Positions 25,554 through 50,241 of a stretch of 64,000 nt of DNA are shown one piece after another. The stretch comes from Beroe ovata. Lineage: Eukaryota > Ctenophora > Nuda > Beroida > Beroidae. A program made the position numbers and the translations under genes. The stretch is taken from assembly GCA_946803715.1 (NCBI GenBank), contig CAMPET010000207.1, positions 1 to 64,000 on the forward strand. Reading direction: 5' to 3'. The first letter of the stretch is position 1, and each line of letters starts with the position of its first letter. The notes beneath the pieces were generated by a model. The model saw only the letters and a list, made by a program, of their open reading frames with translations. It was not told where the DNA came from and did no database searches.

Positions 25554-27558
25554 CACACTGCTCTCTCGATGATGATGAAATAGAACTGTGCATACTGCAT
25601 AGCTGAAATTAAGTGAAACATATGATGTATTGATCATTATTGATGCATCGAAATGTGATGTGTGGGATGAAAATATGATTTTAATAACATGATGAATGGC
25701 GAAAGCATCTCGGAGTAGTGAAAAGTTTTCAAAATATGTTGCTTTTTTTCCTGTGATCGAATAAAATAATATGTTTGCAATTTGTATGATTAGATTCCAA
25801 TGACATTCTATTCAAAATGTTTCCAATTTCGTCAATTTCTTGGAATCTGAAAACCTCCCCGACACTTCCACTTGACTCATGATACTAGTGATAGCAATAA
25901 CACTGACAGTTGACTGGCCAAGCACGACTTCTCATGAAAACCCTAATAGTTCCAACAATGTGACAGTGACACACATGGCTGCCCCTACTGCACTTATGAT
26001 GTGTCATGTCACTGGTACTGTTGACACCATCTTGACACACTGATCCTTAGCAGATGCTCTGTTTATATGTCACAACTGTGGCCAGATTCCAGAAACCTCG
26101 AAATCGGATGCCTCCACAAGTAGTGACCACATAGCAATATTTCCACTACTGCAACCAAGTTAGAGCTGCAGTAGCTATATGACGATTTTGAAACTTGATC
26201 ACGGCCCTGCGTGTCCCGATTAGCTGTATTTTAATGTACAGTTTCCCTGGAAACCCATCACAAAGATCTGGACAAATCATGTACTGTAGAGGTACTGAAG
26301 TGGGGATGTGGCTCGGATGTGCTGTGTGAGCGGTGCTTCCAATGTTTCAAAACACATTCACATACATCACATACATTAGCAATTAGCATCAGCAATTACC
26401 ATTCAGCATTCCCGGGGCCTCTCTGTCATCATTCGTTTCAGATCTGGTGTCATTACATAGATAGTATAGCTTTTATAGTCGAGCTACTGAGTGTTAGACA
26501 ATAGCTGTTGTCTATATCTTGCTGTCATTGTTTGTGTTTACTTTCGCTGTTGGCAACAGCTGTTTTTTCGCGCTGTGCTGCCACGTGTCACACATACAGC
26601 TGTCACGTGATGACAGATAGCAGCGCGTGACGTGACAACGTAGCACGTCAACGTATTAGCTCTGTCCCCTCTGTCTCCCAACCACCATGCACATTACAAT
26701 TGCTCATGCGGTCTATCAATTGACACAGTTTGAACGACGATATTCCTAGACTCCGGCTATTTGTCTTTGCTTGCTCATTTTCACACGAAGACTGTGTATC
26801 TGTTTTGAAATTTAGAGCCACGTTCGTTTTGATATTAGTTCATTTCCCACAAAATGACCAGGAATTCAAAGTTACGACTATTTTACTTCATAATCCTTTT
26901 TTGCATTTTTGCATCACATCTTTCTGCCTCAACCGGGATATTTCTATATTGCCCTGTGTTAGTGACTACTATGACCTTTTTGATGGAAGCATTTGAATCA
27001 AGTACCTAATATAATCAGATTAAATTCCTAATTCTAAGCCGTCTTCTCACCTTAACCAATAGTCACTGCTAGTTTCGGGCGTATCATGGCCAATGACCAG
27101 CATATTATTCATTATCCATTCAAGCTATTTATGGCATGTCATTTAGCAAGCACGATTTAGGTTTGAAAACAAATACATATTTCAATTCTGAAGTGAAAAT
27201 TTGCTGTGTATTGAATTGTGGTTGTTATGGTAAACTAGGACGGTTTTTACTCAAAATTGCTCACCGAACTTTCATTTTGAACTTTGATGCTACGGACGAA
27301 GGAATTGAGTTAAATTCCCCGCTCTACTACTGCAACCAAAGTACATACTCATTACTTTTAGTATTTGTAGTTGAGTAATCAGGGAATAGTTTAGTTTGGT
27401 GGATCGTGAATGTTTGACAAATGACGGTTTCTGGGTGTGAAAAGAAGTACGAGACTGTCGTTGGCAGTTGGGTGAGACAATGCGACATATACAACCATGC
27501 TCATAATCATATGTCAAATTCCGTGCTGTGCTTGAAAAAATAAATCCCTGCGTTTCAG
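25554..27558. other. Intergenic region, possible promoter of the next plus-strand gene
   Basis: No exon that I can support lies here. Positions 26580-26655 hold a cluster of CACGTG (twice), TGACGTG, CACGTCA and related words, which resemble E-box and CRE-type sites and could belong to a promoter. The first exon of the 27559-29056 gene must lie here or further left, but I could not identify it. Confidence 0.35.
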
Positions 27559-29056
27559 TTCAACTCGGGATTTCACGGTCATTACCGGAGTTTACCAAGG
27601 AATTACTACAACACTTTCCGAGAGATATCAAAACCCTCACCCCCACGGAAATTTTCTGCAAGATCACAGGTAATTGGGTGAAATTATGCTCATTAGATTA
27701 GATCTAATTCTACCATGTCCTGGACATAATGGTCATTTTCCAATATCGGTTCTCCCTTACGCTCCCATACAAGGACAAGACAATCTGTTTCAGGAAGGCC
27801 CATTCTCACACCCCTTTACGAAACACGACAATAAGAAAACATTCACCAATGACATCGACCAACTAGCTCAGGTAATGTATAGGCTTCGGCAAAACATGCT
27901 GCTCCTTCGCAAAGTTATCTATCTCGATACGAAAGGGTCTGCCGTGCAACAATAGCAACAATAGCAACTTCTTAGAGCGGAGTGAGGAAAGATCCGAACA
28001 GATCCTCAGGAAAGTTCAACAAGGGGCTGATAACATGGGAGAAGAAACATGACCTGTCTCTCTATCAATCGTGCTATAAGCGGGAGAGCAAGAGCACGCC
28101 CATAGATTTCCACATTAAACAGTGTATGAAGGTAGGTGGTGGTGGGACTCGTTATACAAATTGCAGTTTCTATAAGAGAGAAAAACTCGTGACGTCACCA
28201 TGATGTCATAAACACACCGTTGGTTAGGAAAAAGTGACAAAGCAAGGTAACACTAACACTATAGTTTCACTGCCCACACCTCAGGATTGGGAACCGCTGG
28301 GCAACAAGATGGAGTTCCATACTATCTATAGAGAACACTACTGCAGACAAACACCGGTACACCATAAGGTACGAATACCAGACATGAAGACGCCAGATAG
28401 CCTGCCCCCTGCTGGCGCCTGCTCAGTCGTGAGGAGTGAGGTCAGGCGGACAGGAAGGAAGAAACGTCCCCACACAACAGCATCAGGTAGGGAGATCAGT
28501 ATCATGGTGATCATCTTGTTACTCAGAGAAAAGTCCGACAAACAGGCTCTTGTCGCGTACTCACACTTCACTGACACTACTTAGAACCCCCAAATATAGG
28601 TACCAGAGATAGACAGAAACTGATGGAAATGCGCCCCGAATGGATGGGTAACAGTCTGGTGAAACAGCGGAATGAGAGTGATTTCAGTCTGGCTAATGAG
28701 TATCACGGGTATAGCAGTGGGTGGGAGTCACCGCAGTCCATCACCACATTCGCAGGTGAGGACCAGAGTACAAGTGTGAGGGCGGGTAATATGGGGTAGA
28801 GGGGCCTGTCTGTGACAGGTTGTCACGCATGACAGGAGCCTCTGAACATGACAACTGTCACACAGGCAGCAGGAGATCTAGCATGAGTGGGAGTAGGATG
28901 AGCTGCAGACCGGCCAGTAGCCGCTGTGAGGTGAGGGACACTGCCACCAATACACACCTCCTAGTGACGTCATCACCAGCAATAGGACAAATAGCAGAAC
29001 CTGGCGAGGCAGTCCAAACTGTGGAACAAGGATCCAATACTGTGGATATGGCGTAG
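27559..29056 (+). CDS. Unknown basic Tyr-rich protein, possibly microtubule-associated
   Basis: Exons 27559-27669, 27794-27871, 27976-28131, 28285-28486, 28600-28755 and 28866-29056 join in phase, giving 297 residues. The first one begins in phase 0 after an acceptor, so the start codon is upstream and unidentified. The protein has short aromatic motifs (HYRSLPRNYYNTFREI, MEFHTIYREHYCRQ, ANEYHGYSSGWESP), many basic residues and a Ser-rich tail (SRRSSMSGSRMS). Repeated T-x-Y-R-x-x-Y type motifs are reminiscent of microtubule inner or SAXO-like proteins, but I see no firm family match. It is tail-to-tail with INTS13, with about 420 bases between the stops. Confidence 0.7.
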
Positions 29057-29479
29057 AGGGCGGCGCCCTGAGGTGCTATCTAAATATGACGTGTGTTTCT
29101 ATTGACCAGGAATTTGGACTATGATATGCGACAAGAGTGGACAATACGGACACAACACTAATTAGGGCCTCTCGAGGTGTAAAAAGCTATTATAGTAAGG
29201 GGCTAGGGTTATTGTGATTGAAAAATGTGACAGGACTCAATTCTTATGACAGATATTGTGTAAAATTTGTATTCAAATATGTCTCGTGATTTTCAGATGG
29301 CCGTTTCTTATCTTCCATTGAATATGTAGTTACTCAGCGTGCGTGTTTTGAGGAGTGTGTGAAACTGAATAATGAAAAGTGTGGCACAGTGACACATATC
29401 AGTCGATCCATCGTCTATAATAACTATAGTCTGTAAGACATGTGTTCTATTTTTGTGTAGTGTTCTATATTTTGTAGGT

Positions 29480-32400
29480 TCACCTGTGTGGATTGTCTCT
29501 GGAATGGGAGTTGTCCCTGCTATGTGAGTTGTGTGAGTTGGCGGGGTAATTCCGGTGCCCGGCCGCGGGCGAGTTATTGCCCCTGTGGGGCGATTGGTGC
29601 GGGGAGTTGTACGGGCTGCTCTTCTTCATGCCCGCCACAGCGGAGTGTTTCTTCTGTTGGAAGTCAGCATATAGACCGTCAGGGCCCGTCACACCTGCCA
29701 ATTTACCCGCAAACTCCTTGCACACCAGTTTCGGGAGGATTGATAGTAGAGGAACCTGCGGGTTGAAATGTACGTTCGATGAGCCGAAGGGAGGGGGGTG
29801 AAGGATGAAATGGCAAATGTTCTGATGACGTGAAAGTGGCCTTTTTTCAAAATATCTCATATCGCACGAAGGTCTATTCTATGCTCATTACGTGACAGCA
29901 ATCGACTGAGGACTTGACATGTAAGACACACGTTTCACTGCAAGTGGACTCTTTTTAGCAAGGATACTGAAAACAATAGCTCGCATTTCTACGTGACAAA
30001 ATTCTAGCATACTTGCATAGCGATTCGGGCATCTGCGACACGACTATGAATACTGGCTACGTGGAGCTTTTGAGGATAAATAAACTATGACAGGTCTACT
30101 TTTAGAAAAGTTTTTTAAAGGAAGATGTATACCACCGGGAACATTCATTTGGTTTGGAGGTAACGCATGTCACATGACAATGATCACGCCATAAGACACT
30201 TCACACAGTGTTCATACCTTCTCGCCGGCGATAGTGGGATGCAGGGACGCCGTCTTTGCCATCTTGATAACAGGAACTGAGGTAGAAGAGGCATCGCTCA
30301 TCCTGTCCACACTTCTCTTCAGAGGGTTACCCTCCTTCTTGCTATCTGGGAACAGTCACTGATCGATATATTTCACAATACAATAGAACAATAAGAATAG
30401 AGCAACAACAATAGAACAGCAAAAAGAGCAAGGATGGACAAAAAGCAGCATATTGATGTATTATCATGATTTGACGTGTCTCTCTCTCAGTACCTACCCT
30501 GGTTGGAAAGGTAGAGCGATTCCTCGGTGATCTTGGCACCCCCGGCTATCTTGTAGAAACAGTCCCTCACTTTACCGTGTTGCGATGAGATGTGTGACAT
30601 GGACAGTATGAGACGTTCCAACTCAGCCCACAACTCCTGCACTGCACCTTCCCTGCAGCACATGCACAACCGGTCACAGGGAGTATAGGGAGTGTATAGG
30701 ACCTATACTATAGGTACCGTTAGGGAGTGTATAGGTTAGGGAGTGTATGGGTTAGGGAGTGTATAGGTTAGGGAGTGACTATACTTGTCTCGTTACAAAC
30801 ATTCCACATTATCGCCACATATCGGTGTAATATCCAGGGAAAATGGGTGATTGCCTACCTTTTCCCCGATTTGCTCTTGAAAGAGATCGGTTCTTTCTTC
30901 ACGTCTATCCCTTGAACTCGGTATATAGACTACAAAATTTTGAAATGTCATTGGAAAATACAATCAATCTGTTGACTTTGAGTCATTTGATTTAAAAATA
31001 CTTCTTCTTTATTCCTAGTCGGGGAAACCGCAAAATCCCTTGCTCATACCTGTACATCTTGTTCACGATATGAACTATACCTGCTGACACTCTGTGACTT
31101 CCTTGTCTGTGAGTGTATCCTTGCACAGGATACTGAATATCCTGCCTATCCCGCAACTATCGAGTGCGGAGGAGGAGTATGTCATGGAGAATGATGCGGT
31201 GTACCGCTCCAACTCCAGGAGTGCTGGGGAATATGGTGGTGTCAACAGCCCGTGCCAAAATAAAACTGGTGTCAATACATATATAGGAAATCTGTAGGCA
31301 TTCAATATTGGCTTATTTAGCTCGTGTGGAATTGCAGAGTCTCTACAAGAGGCGCCAATATGTTCGAAGCTATATTGCCGAATGCTGTCAATGTCAGCTG
31401 TTGCATGGTGTCAATATAATGAGATAAAAGCCCCTGGTGTGTCAACACTCACATCTCATGACAGGGAGTTCACATTCCACTGATTGTGGGGTTGGATGGG
31501 GACAAAGTTCCAGATTCTTCATGAACATCTGCATCTCCTCGTTCCTATAGTCAGTTACCTGCAGTGGATAAGTGATGAGAAGATGGAAAACACGCTTCCT
31601 GTCATAGACAAAAATTTTGATGTGATGGGGAGGAAAATACGTTTCACACTTGTTACTGAAGAACACGTGCTACTGAAGAACACGTGCTCCTGAAGAACAC
31701 GTGCTCCTGGAGAACACGTGCTACCGCACTATGATATATACTACAGAATACTACCATAGAATGTGCAAAATGTGCCGACATACCTTGCCACCGGGCGTAT
31801 CAACTATTGGGGTGAGACAATCGGTAACTGAACGTTTAGCATTAGCAATGTAGTGCATGACAATCGTACCTCCATGGTTGATCAGAACCACTGACAAATC
31901 TGGAGGTGAGGGTATCATGGGTCATGGGTGGAGAAAGAGTGTCATGGGGAAGTTAGATGAAATGGGGAAATTTGGGTAGAAAAGATCGATCAGATATGTG
32001 AAAATCAGTAAGATCACAGTACTTGGTTTGGGGAATTCCAGCACCACTTGCTTGCCCACCAGGAGGAAATTGATGAGACAAATAGTGGGTCTCTCAGCCA
32101 CGTCTAGAGGGGTCACGGGGTACGTTGCAACACAGTTCTTCAGGTTGATGTTCTGTGAAATGATGTTCTGTGAAATGATGGATGGCACGTTAACATTGAC
32201 CAACTGTCAGTGTGATCATTGGTCAATGTCGTTATAATGTTTTAATTGTTCTTCAAAACATGGAATTCATTCCAGGAATGTGATAATCAATGGTCCTCAT
32301 GGTGACGGACCTGTGCGTTTTTGGGTGACGACCACTTCATAGTTAGTCTCTCCTTGGGACAACCCGGTATAGCGACCACAGGGTGGACAATATCCACATT

Positions 32401-34007
32401 ATACGCTGCTGCTTGCGTGTTTGTGCTCTGTTCCTCCTAAAGATGCAGTTTGGAGATATGAGCATAGCTCGATAATATGGAGCAGACAGCTGTTGGTGAT
32501 CACTAAGAAGCTACAACCAAGTGAGAGTATGTCTCGGAACAATAACAAGCTCATCTACATAATCTCCCTGTTCACCTACCTTATAACCTTCCTGTATACT
32601 CCGTATAACTATGGAATATACCGTACACCTCCCCCTATACCCCCGTATTTGTAAATCTAACTCCCCCTGTTAAACTCTCGTGCCCCTTACCTCCTGTATA
32701 ACAGTGTACCTTCATAGGTATAGAAGTGATGGTGGTAATAGTGAGGTTATGAAACTTGATCACACAGTCAAGAACCGTCTGGAACAAATTCCCAGCTTTG
32801 ACATTGTGTATCACGTGACCAGAGTCGATAGTCTCCACTTCTTCACGCCCTGGTACCAGGTTGAATACCACCAGCTCGATTCTACCTCTGTTATCACTGT
32901 AACACGGGGGATATAATGTCACGCGTGGAATCAGTGATTTCCGAAACCTTGAAACGGAAATAACGCAATGTGAGCAATCTGTGGATAACTCAGACTGCAT
33001 CACGGCATGTTGTCTTTGTTCATTATCTGGACTTCCTGAGTAGGACTTCCCCACTTAATGCTCCCCTAGTTCCCTACTCCCCTTACCTGAGAAGGACTTC
33101 CCCACTTAATGCTCCCCTACTCCCATTACCAGACTAACCTCGACTGTTGGTACTCGTCCACGACATCGACACAGTCACGCGGACTATCCGTGGCTGTGAA
33201 ACACACAATCCGAGCGTGCTGCGAGGGAGTTTTACCCAGCAGTATCTGCTGTATGTCGAGTAATGAGTTACTCAGTCCCATGTCCATACATTGCTGAGGG
33301 GAGGAGAGCTGGGTCACATTAGACAGCATGACGCCACTTCTTTACGTCATTATGTTAGTTTTCCTGACATAAAGACGCCACTTCTTTACGTCATTATGTT
33401 AGTTACACTGACATAATGACGTCAATACTTCATGTCACCATGGAAACAATGACATGTACCTGTAGTGCGGTAGTGAGTTCAGGCTGATCGTCACTTGGTG
33501 TTGATGGACGTGGAGGTCCAATGTCAGCGAGTGTCTCCAGTATCCTGCTCATTCCCTCCTGATTCTGCCATGAGTTGAGGAATCGGGTGGAGCTGTCAGC
33601 TGTCATTACCACCACCTAACATCCGGGGAGAGGATGAGGGAAGGGGAAAACGTGATATAAACAGATGATTATGATCGACAGGGAGGGAAGGAAGTGATGA
33701 AGGAGAAGAGAGTATAGATTTGACAATTTGAGTGGTTGGGGGAATCAATGGTGTGTTTAGAGATTAACAACCCTCTGCAAACCAGTCATTATGAATTTGC
33801 AGTCCTAGAATCATGCGCCAGTTCTTCACTCACGGGATGGGTGGTGGAGCACACATCCATGAGTATACGAGTGTACTCCACAGTAGCCTCCATCAGGACA
33901 GTCCACTTGGACTTGGCTGCCGAGAGGTCATCTACTGTTACCACCTGGTCCGTCTTGCCCAGCAGACTCGACCTGTGATCCATGAGGATCACCGTCTTGG
34001 TTGCCAT
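29480..34007 (-). CDS. INTS13: Integrator complex subunit 13 (asunder), complete, 14 exons
   Basis: Exons in reading order: 34007-33834, 33615-33460, 33293-33139, 32896-32710, 32436-32311, 32152-32023, 31899-31870, 31803-31784, 31558-31453, 31223-31081, 30929-30859, 30652-30498, 30345-30218 and 29755-29480. All join in phase, giving 618 residues, somewhat shorter than the vertebrate protein. Family landmarks, in order, are KTVILMDHRSS, RFLNSWQ, NLTITTITSIPMK, LTMKWSSPKN, TICLINFLLVGKQVVLE, KVTDYR, SLTEEDV-like TLTDKEVTECQQSIY, ELWAELERLI and KEFAGKL. INTS13 belongs to the Integrator complex, which cleaves nuclear RNAs and attenuates transcription, and it links Integrator to dynein in cell division. 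The C-terminus is His/Ser/Asn-rich with repeats of NSHSRD. Exon 8 is only 20 bases. Confidence 0.95.
30682..30775. repeat. Minisatellite of about 16-17 bases in an INTS13 intron
   Basis: Tandem copies of GTTAGGGAGTGTATAG with small changes lie between INTS13 exons 12 and 11. Confidence 0.8.
31654..31728. repeat. 18-base tandem repeat carrying CACGTG
   Basis: Four copies of CTGAAGAACACGTGCTAC-like units lie in an INTS13 intron, each with one palindromic CACGTG. It may simply be a minisatellite. Confidence 0.8.
33310..33425. repeat. Two-copy tandem repeat in an INTS13 intron
   Basis: A unit of about 50 bases (GACGCCACTTCTTTACGTCA...) occurs twice with a partial third copy. A similar two-copy repeat (ACTTCCCCACTTAATGCTCC) is at about 33044-33125. 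Confidence 0.7.
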
Positions 34008-36115
34008 GGTTACTGCTATAGCTTGTTACCGTAGTAGTGACATTCTATGTGAATATGGGTATAGATGAGGTGTGGTAACATAGTGATCAGTACTCAATAA
34101 TAGCAGATCCGTTACATGCTGCTAAATCGATAATGAGGGAGACGAGGAAAAAAGCACGTGACAATTCACTGAGACTTGGAGGAAGGAATGTCATTATCTT
34201 GAGGTTGAGATCAGTTTAATGTCACCGTGTAGCCCATGTCTTAATGTCTTATGGGTAAATAAATACTTAATATGTGTACCACAATGAGCTCGGTAGAATG
34301 AAGAATTCCAAGAACAAACATAGGAAATAACAGTCATACGTCAATAAATTTATCAAATAGATTAAAATGCTTGAAATAATCAATTAAAAATTGGAAAAAG
34401 GCCGAATTCTATTCTGGTAGATAAGGAGTTACTTTGCCACTTTTGTAACCATAAGTGTCAGCGATGACTGCATGACGTCACTATATGACGTGTCACTCCA
34501 CTATGTAGTTAGGGTGCACCACCAGGTAAGGGCTGTCACCAGTTTCACTACCACCAATCTCCAGCAACACATTGTCCTGTATGATATAGTATGGACACTA
34601 TCATGTGTGCACCAAGTGTCGCACTGTGTGCACCAAGTGTTGCACTGTGTGCACCAAGTGTCGCACTGTGTGCACCAAGTATCGCACTGTGTGCACCAAG
34701 TGTCCCACTGTGTGCACCAAGTGTCGCACTGTGTGCACCAAGTGTCAATATCATGTGTGCATCAAGTGTCGCACTGTCTCGTGCTGTTCACCCTGCAGCT
34801 AGCCAGTCGGCACCATTAATCGGGGGTATCCAGGACTTAAATTATTGTAACTCTACTGTTGAGTGTTTGGGGTCAGTAAACTGTACAGTGTACCCGTTTA
34901 GTGTAACACGGGCGCCACATTTCAATGGTAACCCATGGTGAGGGCACAGCAACCACTAAATTATGTGATTATCCTGGGTAACATTTGAATCTCGTGTGTG
35001 TGAGGGGGGATAATGATATGGTAAATGGCCCAAAACGTATAAGTGGCGATTTGGTAACCAATAACCCCACTCTCTCTCTCTAATACAGCTGGGGAACATT
35101 ATTATGCGCGGAGTAATGAATGCGGTGATTGCTTGCGAGGCAATCACCGCATTACCCTGCAGGCCCCAGAGGGACCCTAAACACAGACCCTCACGGAACT
35201 AATTACATAATACGAATGTAGGGGGGTCTTTACATGACGTATAGCTACTGCGGGGGAGGTCCCATTATTCACTAAGTACTCGCGCTTGACTTCTTCTATC
35301 CATCCTACTTGCAACTGGTATTTCCTTGTCTGTGTATTTTGTCACTTCGCAACAGCTTACTGCTATGCCTGCAGTCGGTTTCAGTAAGAGTAAGTCACAT
35401 ATCTGTCCTTTGATCTCGATATTCCACACAAACTGGTATTTGAAACTTGACATACTTTAAAAGTAAAGCAATCTCAGATGCCTAATATCGCATTATTTTT
35501 TGGTAACTTTGAGCAATTTCCCAGGCGAGGCCCATTCTGAGGCAGAGAAACAGCTCAAATTCTGTCTCAAGATGATCACTCTACAAATATCACTTATATT
35601 CGTCTACATCAGTTCAACAGTCGTGGGTGAGGACGAGTTTTGTCGTACTATTGGTCATATATTCCGTATCTTATACGAGTTCAAATTGCAGTACCAGCTT
35701 TAACTTCTAATTCAGTATCAGCTTTACCTTCTAAAAAGTACCAGCTTCTAACTCGCAACTTCCGAACATAGAGATGTTTGGAAAACTACGGTAAACTACT
35801 ATCGCAGGATATCGACTGTATCTACAGTGGCAAGCTGGCCATGCTACGAATACAGATCTTCTCGATGTTCTCTGACCAAATAACACCGTTATGACAAGTT
35901 TAGAGTTTTATATGGATTGCCATCCGGATCTCTGTACCATACTTTGATCATAAAGATGATTTTGTAACCATTTTTTCATGCAGAGAATCTTATTTTGTCA
36001 AGAATTTAACTTTTGTCAAGAATTTTACTTTTATCAAGAATCTAATTTTTTCGTGTCAATCATATTGAAGAATTCCAATTCGGGTGAACAACTCTATTTC
36101 AATTGATGAACTCAC
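34008..36115. other. Region between INTS13 and the resolved part of MCM6
   Basis: This holds a 21-base minisatellite (34603-34775). The last exon of MCM6 should also lie here, but I could not identify it with confidence. A GC-rich inverted repeat occurs at about 35122-35148 (GCGGTGATTGC...GCAATCACCGC). ATG ATC ACT at 35572 opens a short signal-peptide-like stretch (MITLQISLIFVYISS) followed by a GT; see the rejected list. Otherwise nothing is visible. Confidence 0.4.
34603..34775. repeat. 21-base minisatellite
   Basis: About eight tandem copies of CACCAAGTGTCGCACTGTGTG are present. Because 21 is a multiple of three, all frames stay open and read as repeats such as CTKCRTV; these are not evidence of a gene. 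Confidence 0.9.
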
Positions 36116-47902
<11,787 letters not shown>

Positions 47903-48129
47903 ACCTAATGACGGAAGAATATGTCAGTATAGGTTTAACAGAGTGCATCAGGTGAGTAAATATTCCAGGAAGATAAGAAATTATGTGACGAGTAGTAATA
48001 ATAACTTGAATTTTAGAAAAGCAATAAAAGGGTCGGGTAAACGAACAAATGTGAGTCAAAATGTCTCTCTCTCTCTGTGATGTCTTTGATATCATCAGTC
48101 TTGATACTGATGCATAAAGATTTACTAAA

Positions 48130-49811
48130 TTAAATACTTGTAAACAAATTAACATATGTAGGTATGGCTACATAACTGCGTGATGCGTATGATGACAAAT
48201 AATTTACATTCTTAATCAAGTTCTTCTCACTTGAAGATATCAAAGAACGGAAAAGCGCTATTGTTCGAAGATCAGTTAGAAAGCAGAGAGTTCCCGCCCA
48301 TCCCTCGAATAACGAATACGGGCAGTCTGGAGTCCGTGCTTGCTCCCTGAACTCAGTCGTGAAGATAAACTGGGCGTACTGGTGGGCCCTGAACAGGTAC
48401 TTCACGTGCTGTGTTGCGCGGTAGAGCGCAAGGAATGCGTACCCGCTTCCCGCTACGCCGTGACAGATTCCAGGACCCTTGAGGAGGAGACCATATTTCC
48501 AGAGGTTGTCACCACCTGCTCTCAGAGCGGCGTCACCAAACTTGTCGTCCTAAGAGGTACACATGCATGAGAATGAGAGAATTAGAACTTAAATCATATC
48601 ACGGATCATTAGCAACGGCATCAATCTTCAAGGAATATCTATTGAATAGAGGAGTGTAACTACCTTGAGGACCATGTTAGCTTTGATGAGGAAGTAAATG
48701 ACACCCGGTGATCCATGACACCAGTGCCACAAGTGATCCCTCGTCTCATGCATGGCAGCAGGGTAGTTGCTACTTCCAGTCTCACAACTCAGCAAACAGT
48801 AGCAGGCAGCTGTCACATCCTTCAGTGCTTCCTGATCGAGATACTCCGAGAAGTGAAGCAGCATCTGTAGGATTGAGGATAGACCATGGGCTGCCCCCAG
48901 ATACAGTGTGTCGTAGTATGTGTACATGAGGGGGCTGGGACAATTGAGACGGGCTGATGTCGCCCGTCCTGATTGGATGATGGACTTGACAATGGCACTG
49001 ATGACAGCTCCGGGAATAACGTCATTTCCCAGCTGTTGCTGGAGATAAAGGACTCCGCAGAGATAACCAGCCCTCCCAACCAGCAACTCATCACCTCCAC
49101 ACGACAAGAAATCTACTGGCTTGCACATCCTGTGTAGAGCGATAAACTTATCCACATAGACGCTGGAGTTGTCCACATCACCACAGTGCGAATAGTATAC
49201 AGCTGCATGCGCATACACGCCCAGGTGCCCCAACAGGAATGCTGTTCCAGTGCTATTCCTCTCCTCTGACCGTTTCGAGCAAAACTCAAGCGAGGCACGG
49301 AGATAAACCCCCGCAGTCTTCAGACACTGATCTCTCAACTTCCGGGGTAGTTTCTCTGACTGTGACACGTGGAACAGAGCATAGGATATACCGGAGAGAC
49401 CGACATACAGTCCGCCATCCGCTGCCCGCGGATCAGCTGTCACATTACTGGGAGAGAGGAGGAGGTGGTGAGAATCATTATAGAGGTTGTCATTAGACAA
49501 ACCTTGACAGATCTTGCCTTACTATACCCCTCCTCATTTTTAATGTAAAATATGGTACTGAATTAGTAGACAATCTCGCATAAATAGTGCTCAACTTCTT
49601 AGATAAAATGTAAAATATTATATCAAATTAGCAGTCAGCTGATGAGTAATGATCGAAAGTACCAACTTATGTAACACCTGTGAATAAGGTCGACGATATT
49701 GGATATCTCTGTAACCAAGTCGTTGCTATATCTCTCCTGAATCTCATCTTCAGTCTGTTCACCAGTATAGTCTTGCAGGCGGTTAGTGAAGAAGCGACGA
49801 TTATGTGCCAT
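48130..49811 (-). CDS. LANCL3: LANCL3-like LanC-family protein, with a frame change at the C-terminus
   Basis: Exons in reading order are 49811-49678, 49447-48664 and 48549-48130, joining in phase to 445 residues as read. The start MAHNRRFFTNRLQDYTGE matches the family's RF-x-(D/Q)DY-x-G opening. LanC motifs follow: GLYVGLSGISYALFHVSQS, a GGDELLVGRAGY helix, YLGAAHGLSSILQML, HWCHGSPGVIY and GPGICHGVAGSGYAFL. The Cys of WCHG and the Cys-His of ICHG are the expected zinc ligands. The family is the eukaryotic LanC-like group; LANCL3 fits better than LANCL1/2. After LCFLTDL the annotated frame runs on for about 45 unrelated residues. One frame over, AFPFFDIFK and a stop at 48227 match the family's usual ending, so one base seems to be missing near 48260-48270. 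Confidence 0.9.
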
Positions 49812-50241
49812 TTTACATTGGAATATCTGAGGTGTAGTGAGAATGATGATGTTTGAAATCTCTACCAAAATCCATGGGAAAATTCTAAATTAATATGTCT
49901 TTTACGGCCAAAGCATTTCCTATAGGAATGGGATGTAGGAGATAAGTTAAAGAGCTAAATAATGAAAATAACAAGGAAATGCAATACTCAAACAATAATT
50001 CTATAATAGGTACCATGAATGCACCACTCATAGAAGTTTGAGTTGTAGGCAAACAATTGAATTTAAAGGTTAAAAACATGCACAAACCCAATAAAAATAA
50101 TAACAATAGTAATGGTATTATGTTAAATTTGAAACATTATCATTATAGAAAGTGGCTCAATAAATAAATGAAAAATCATCAACAGATTCATAGTTTTCTA
50201 AATCTCCTGACTCAAGAGAATACACAACAATACAAGAATCA

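Noticed and set aside
26319-26996. Open frames of 61 and 88 residues in the intergenic region
   Set aside because: No splice context or recognisable protein; composition like the surrounding AT-rich DNA.
34472-34941. CAPSVAL / CTKCRTV repeat open frames on both strands
   Set aside because: By-product of the 21-base minisatellite, open in several frames at once.
35571-35879. Signal-peptide-like first exon (MITLQISLIFVYISS) with a second piece after 35808
   Set aside because: The second piece ends after about 22 residues in the matching phase and shows no family or typical composition. It also overlaps the region where the MCM6 last exon is expected. Too weak to list as a gene.
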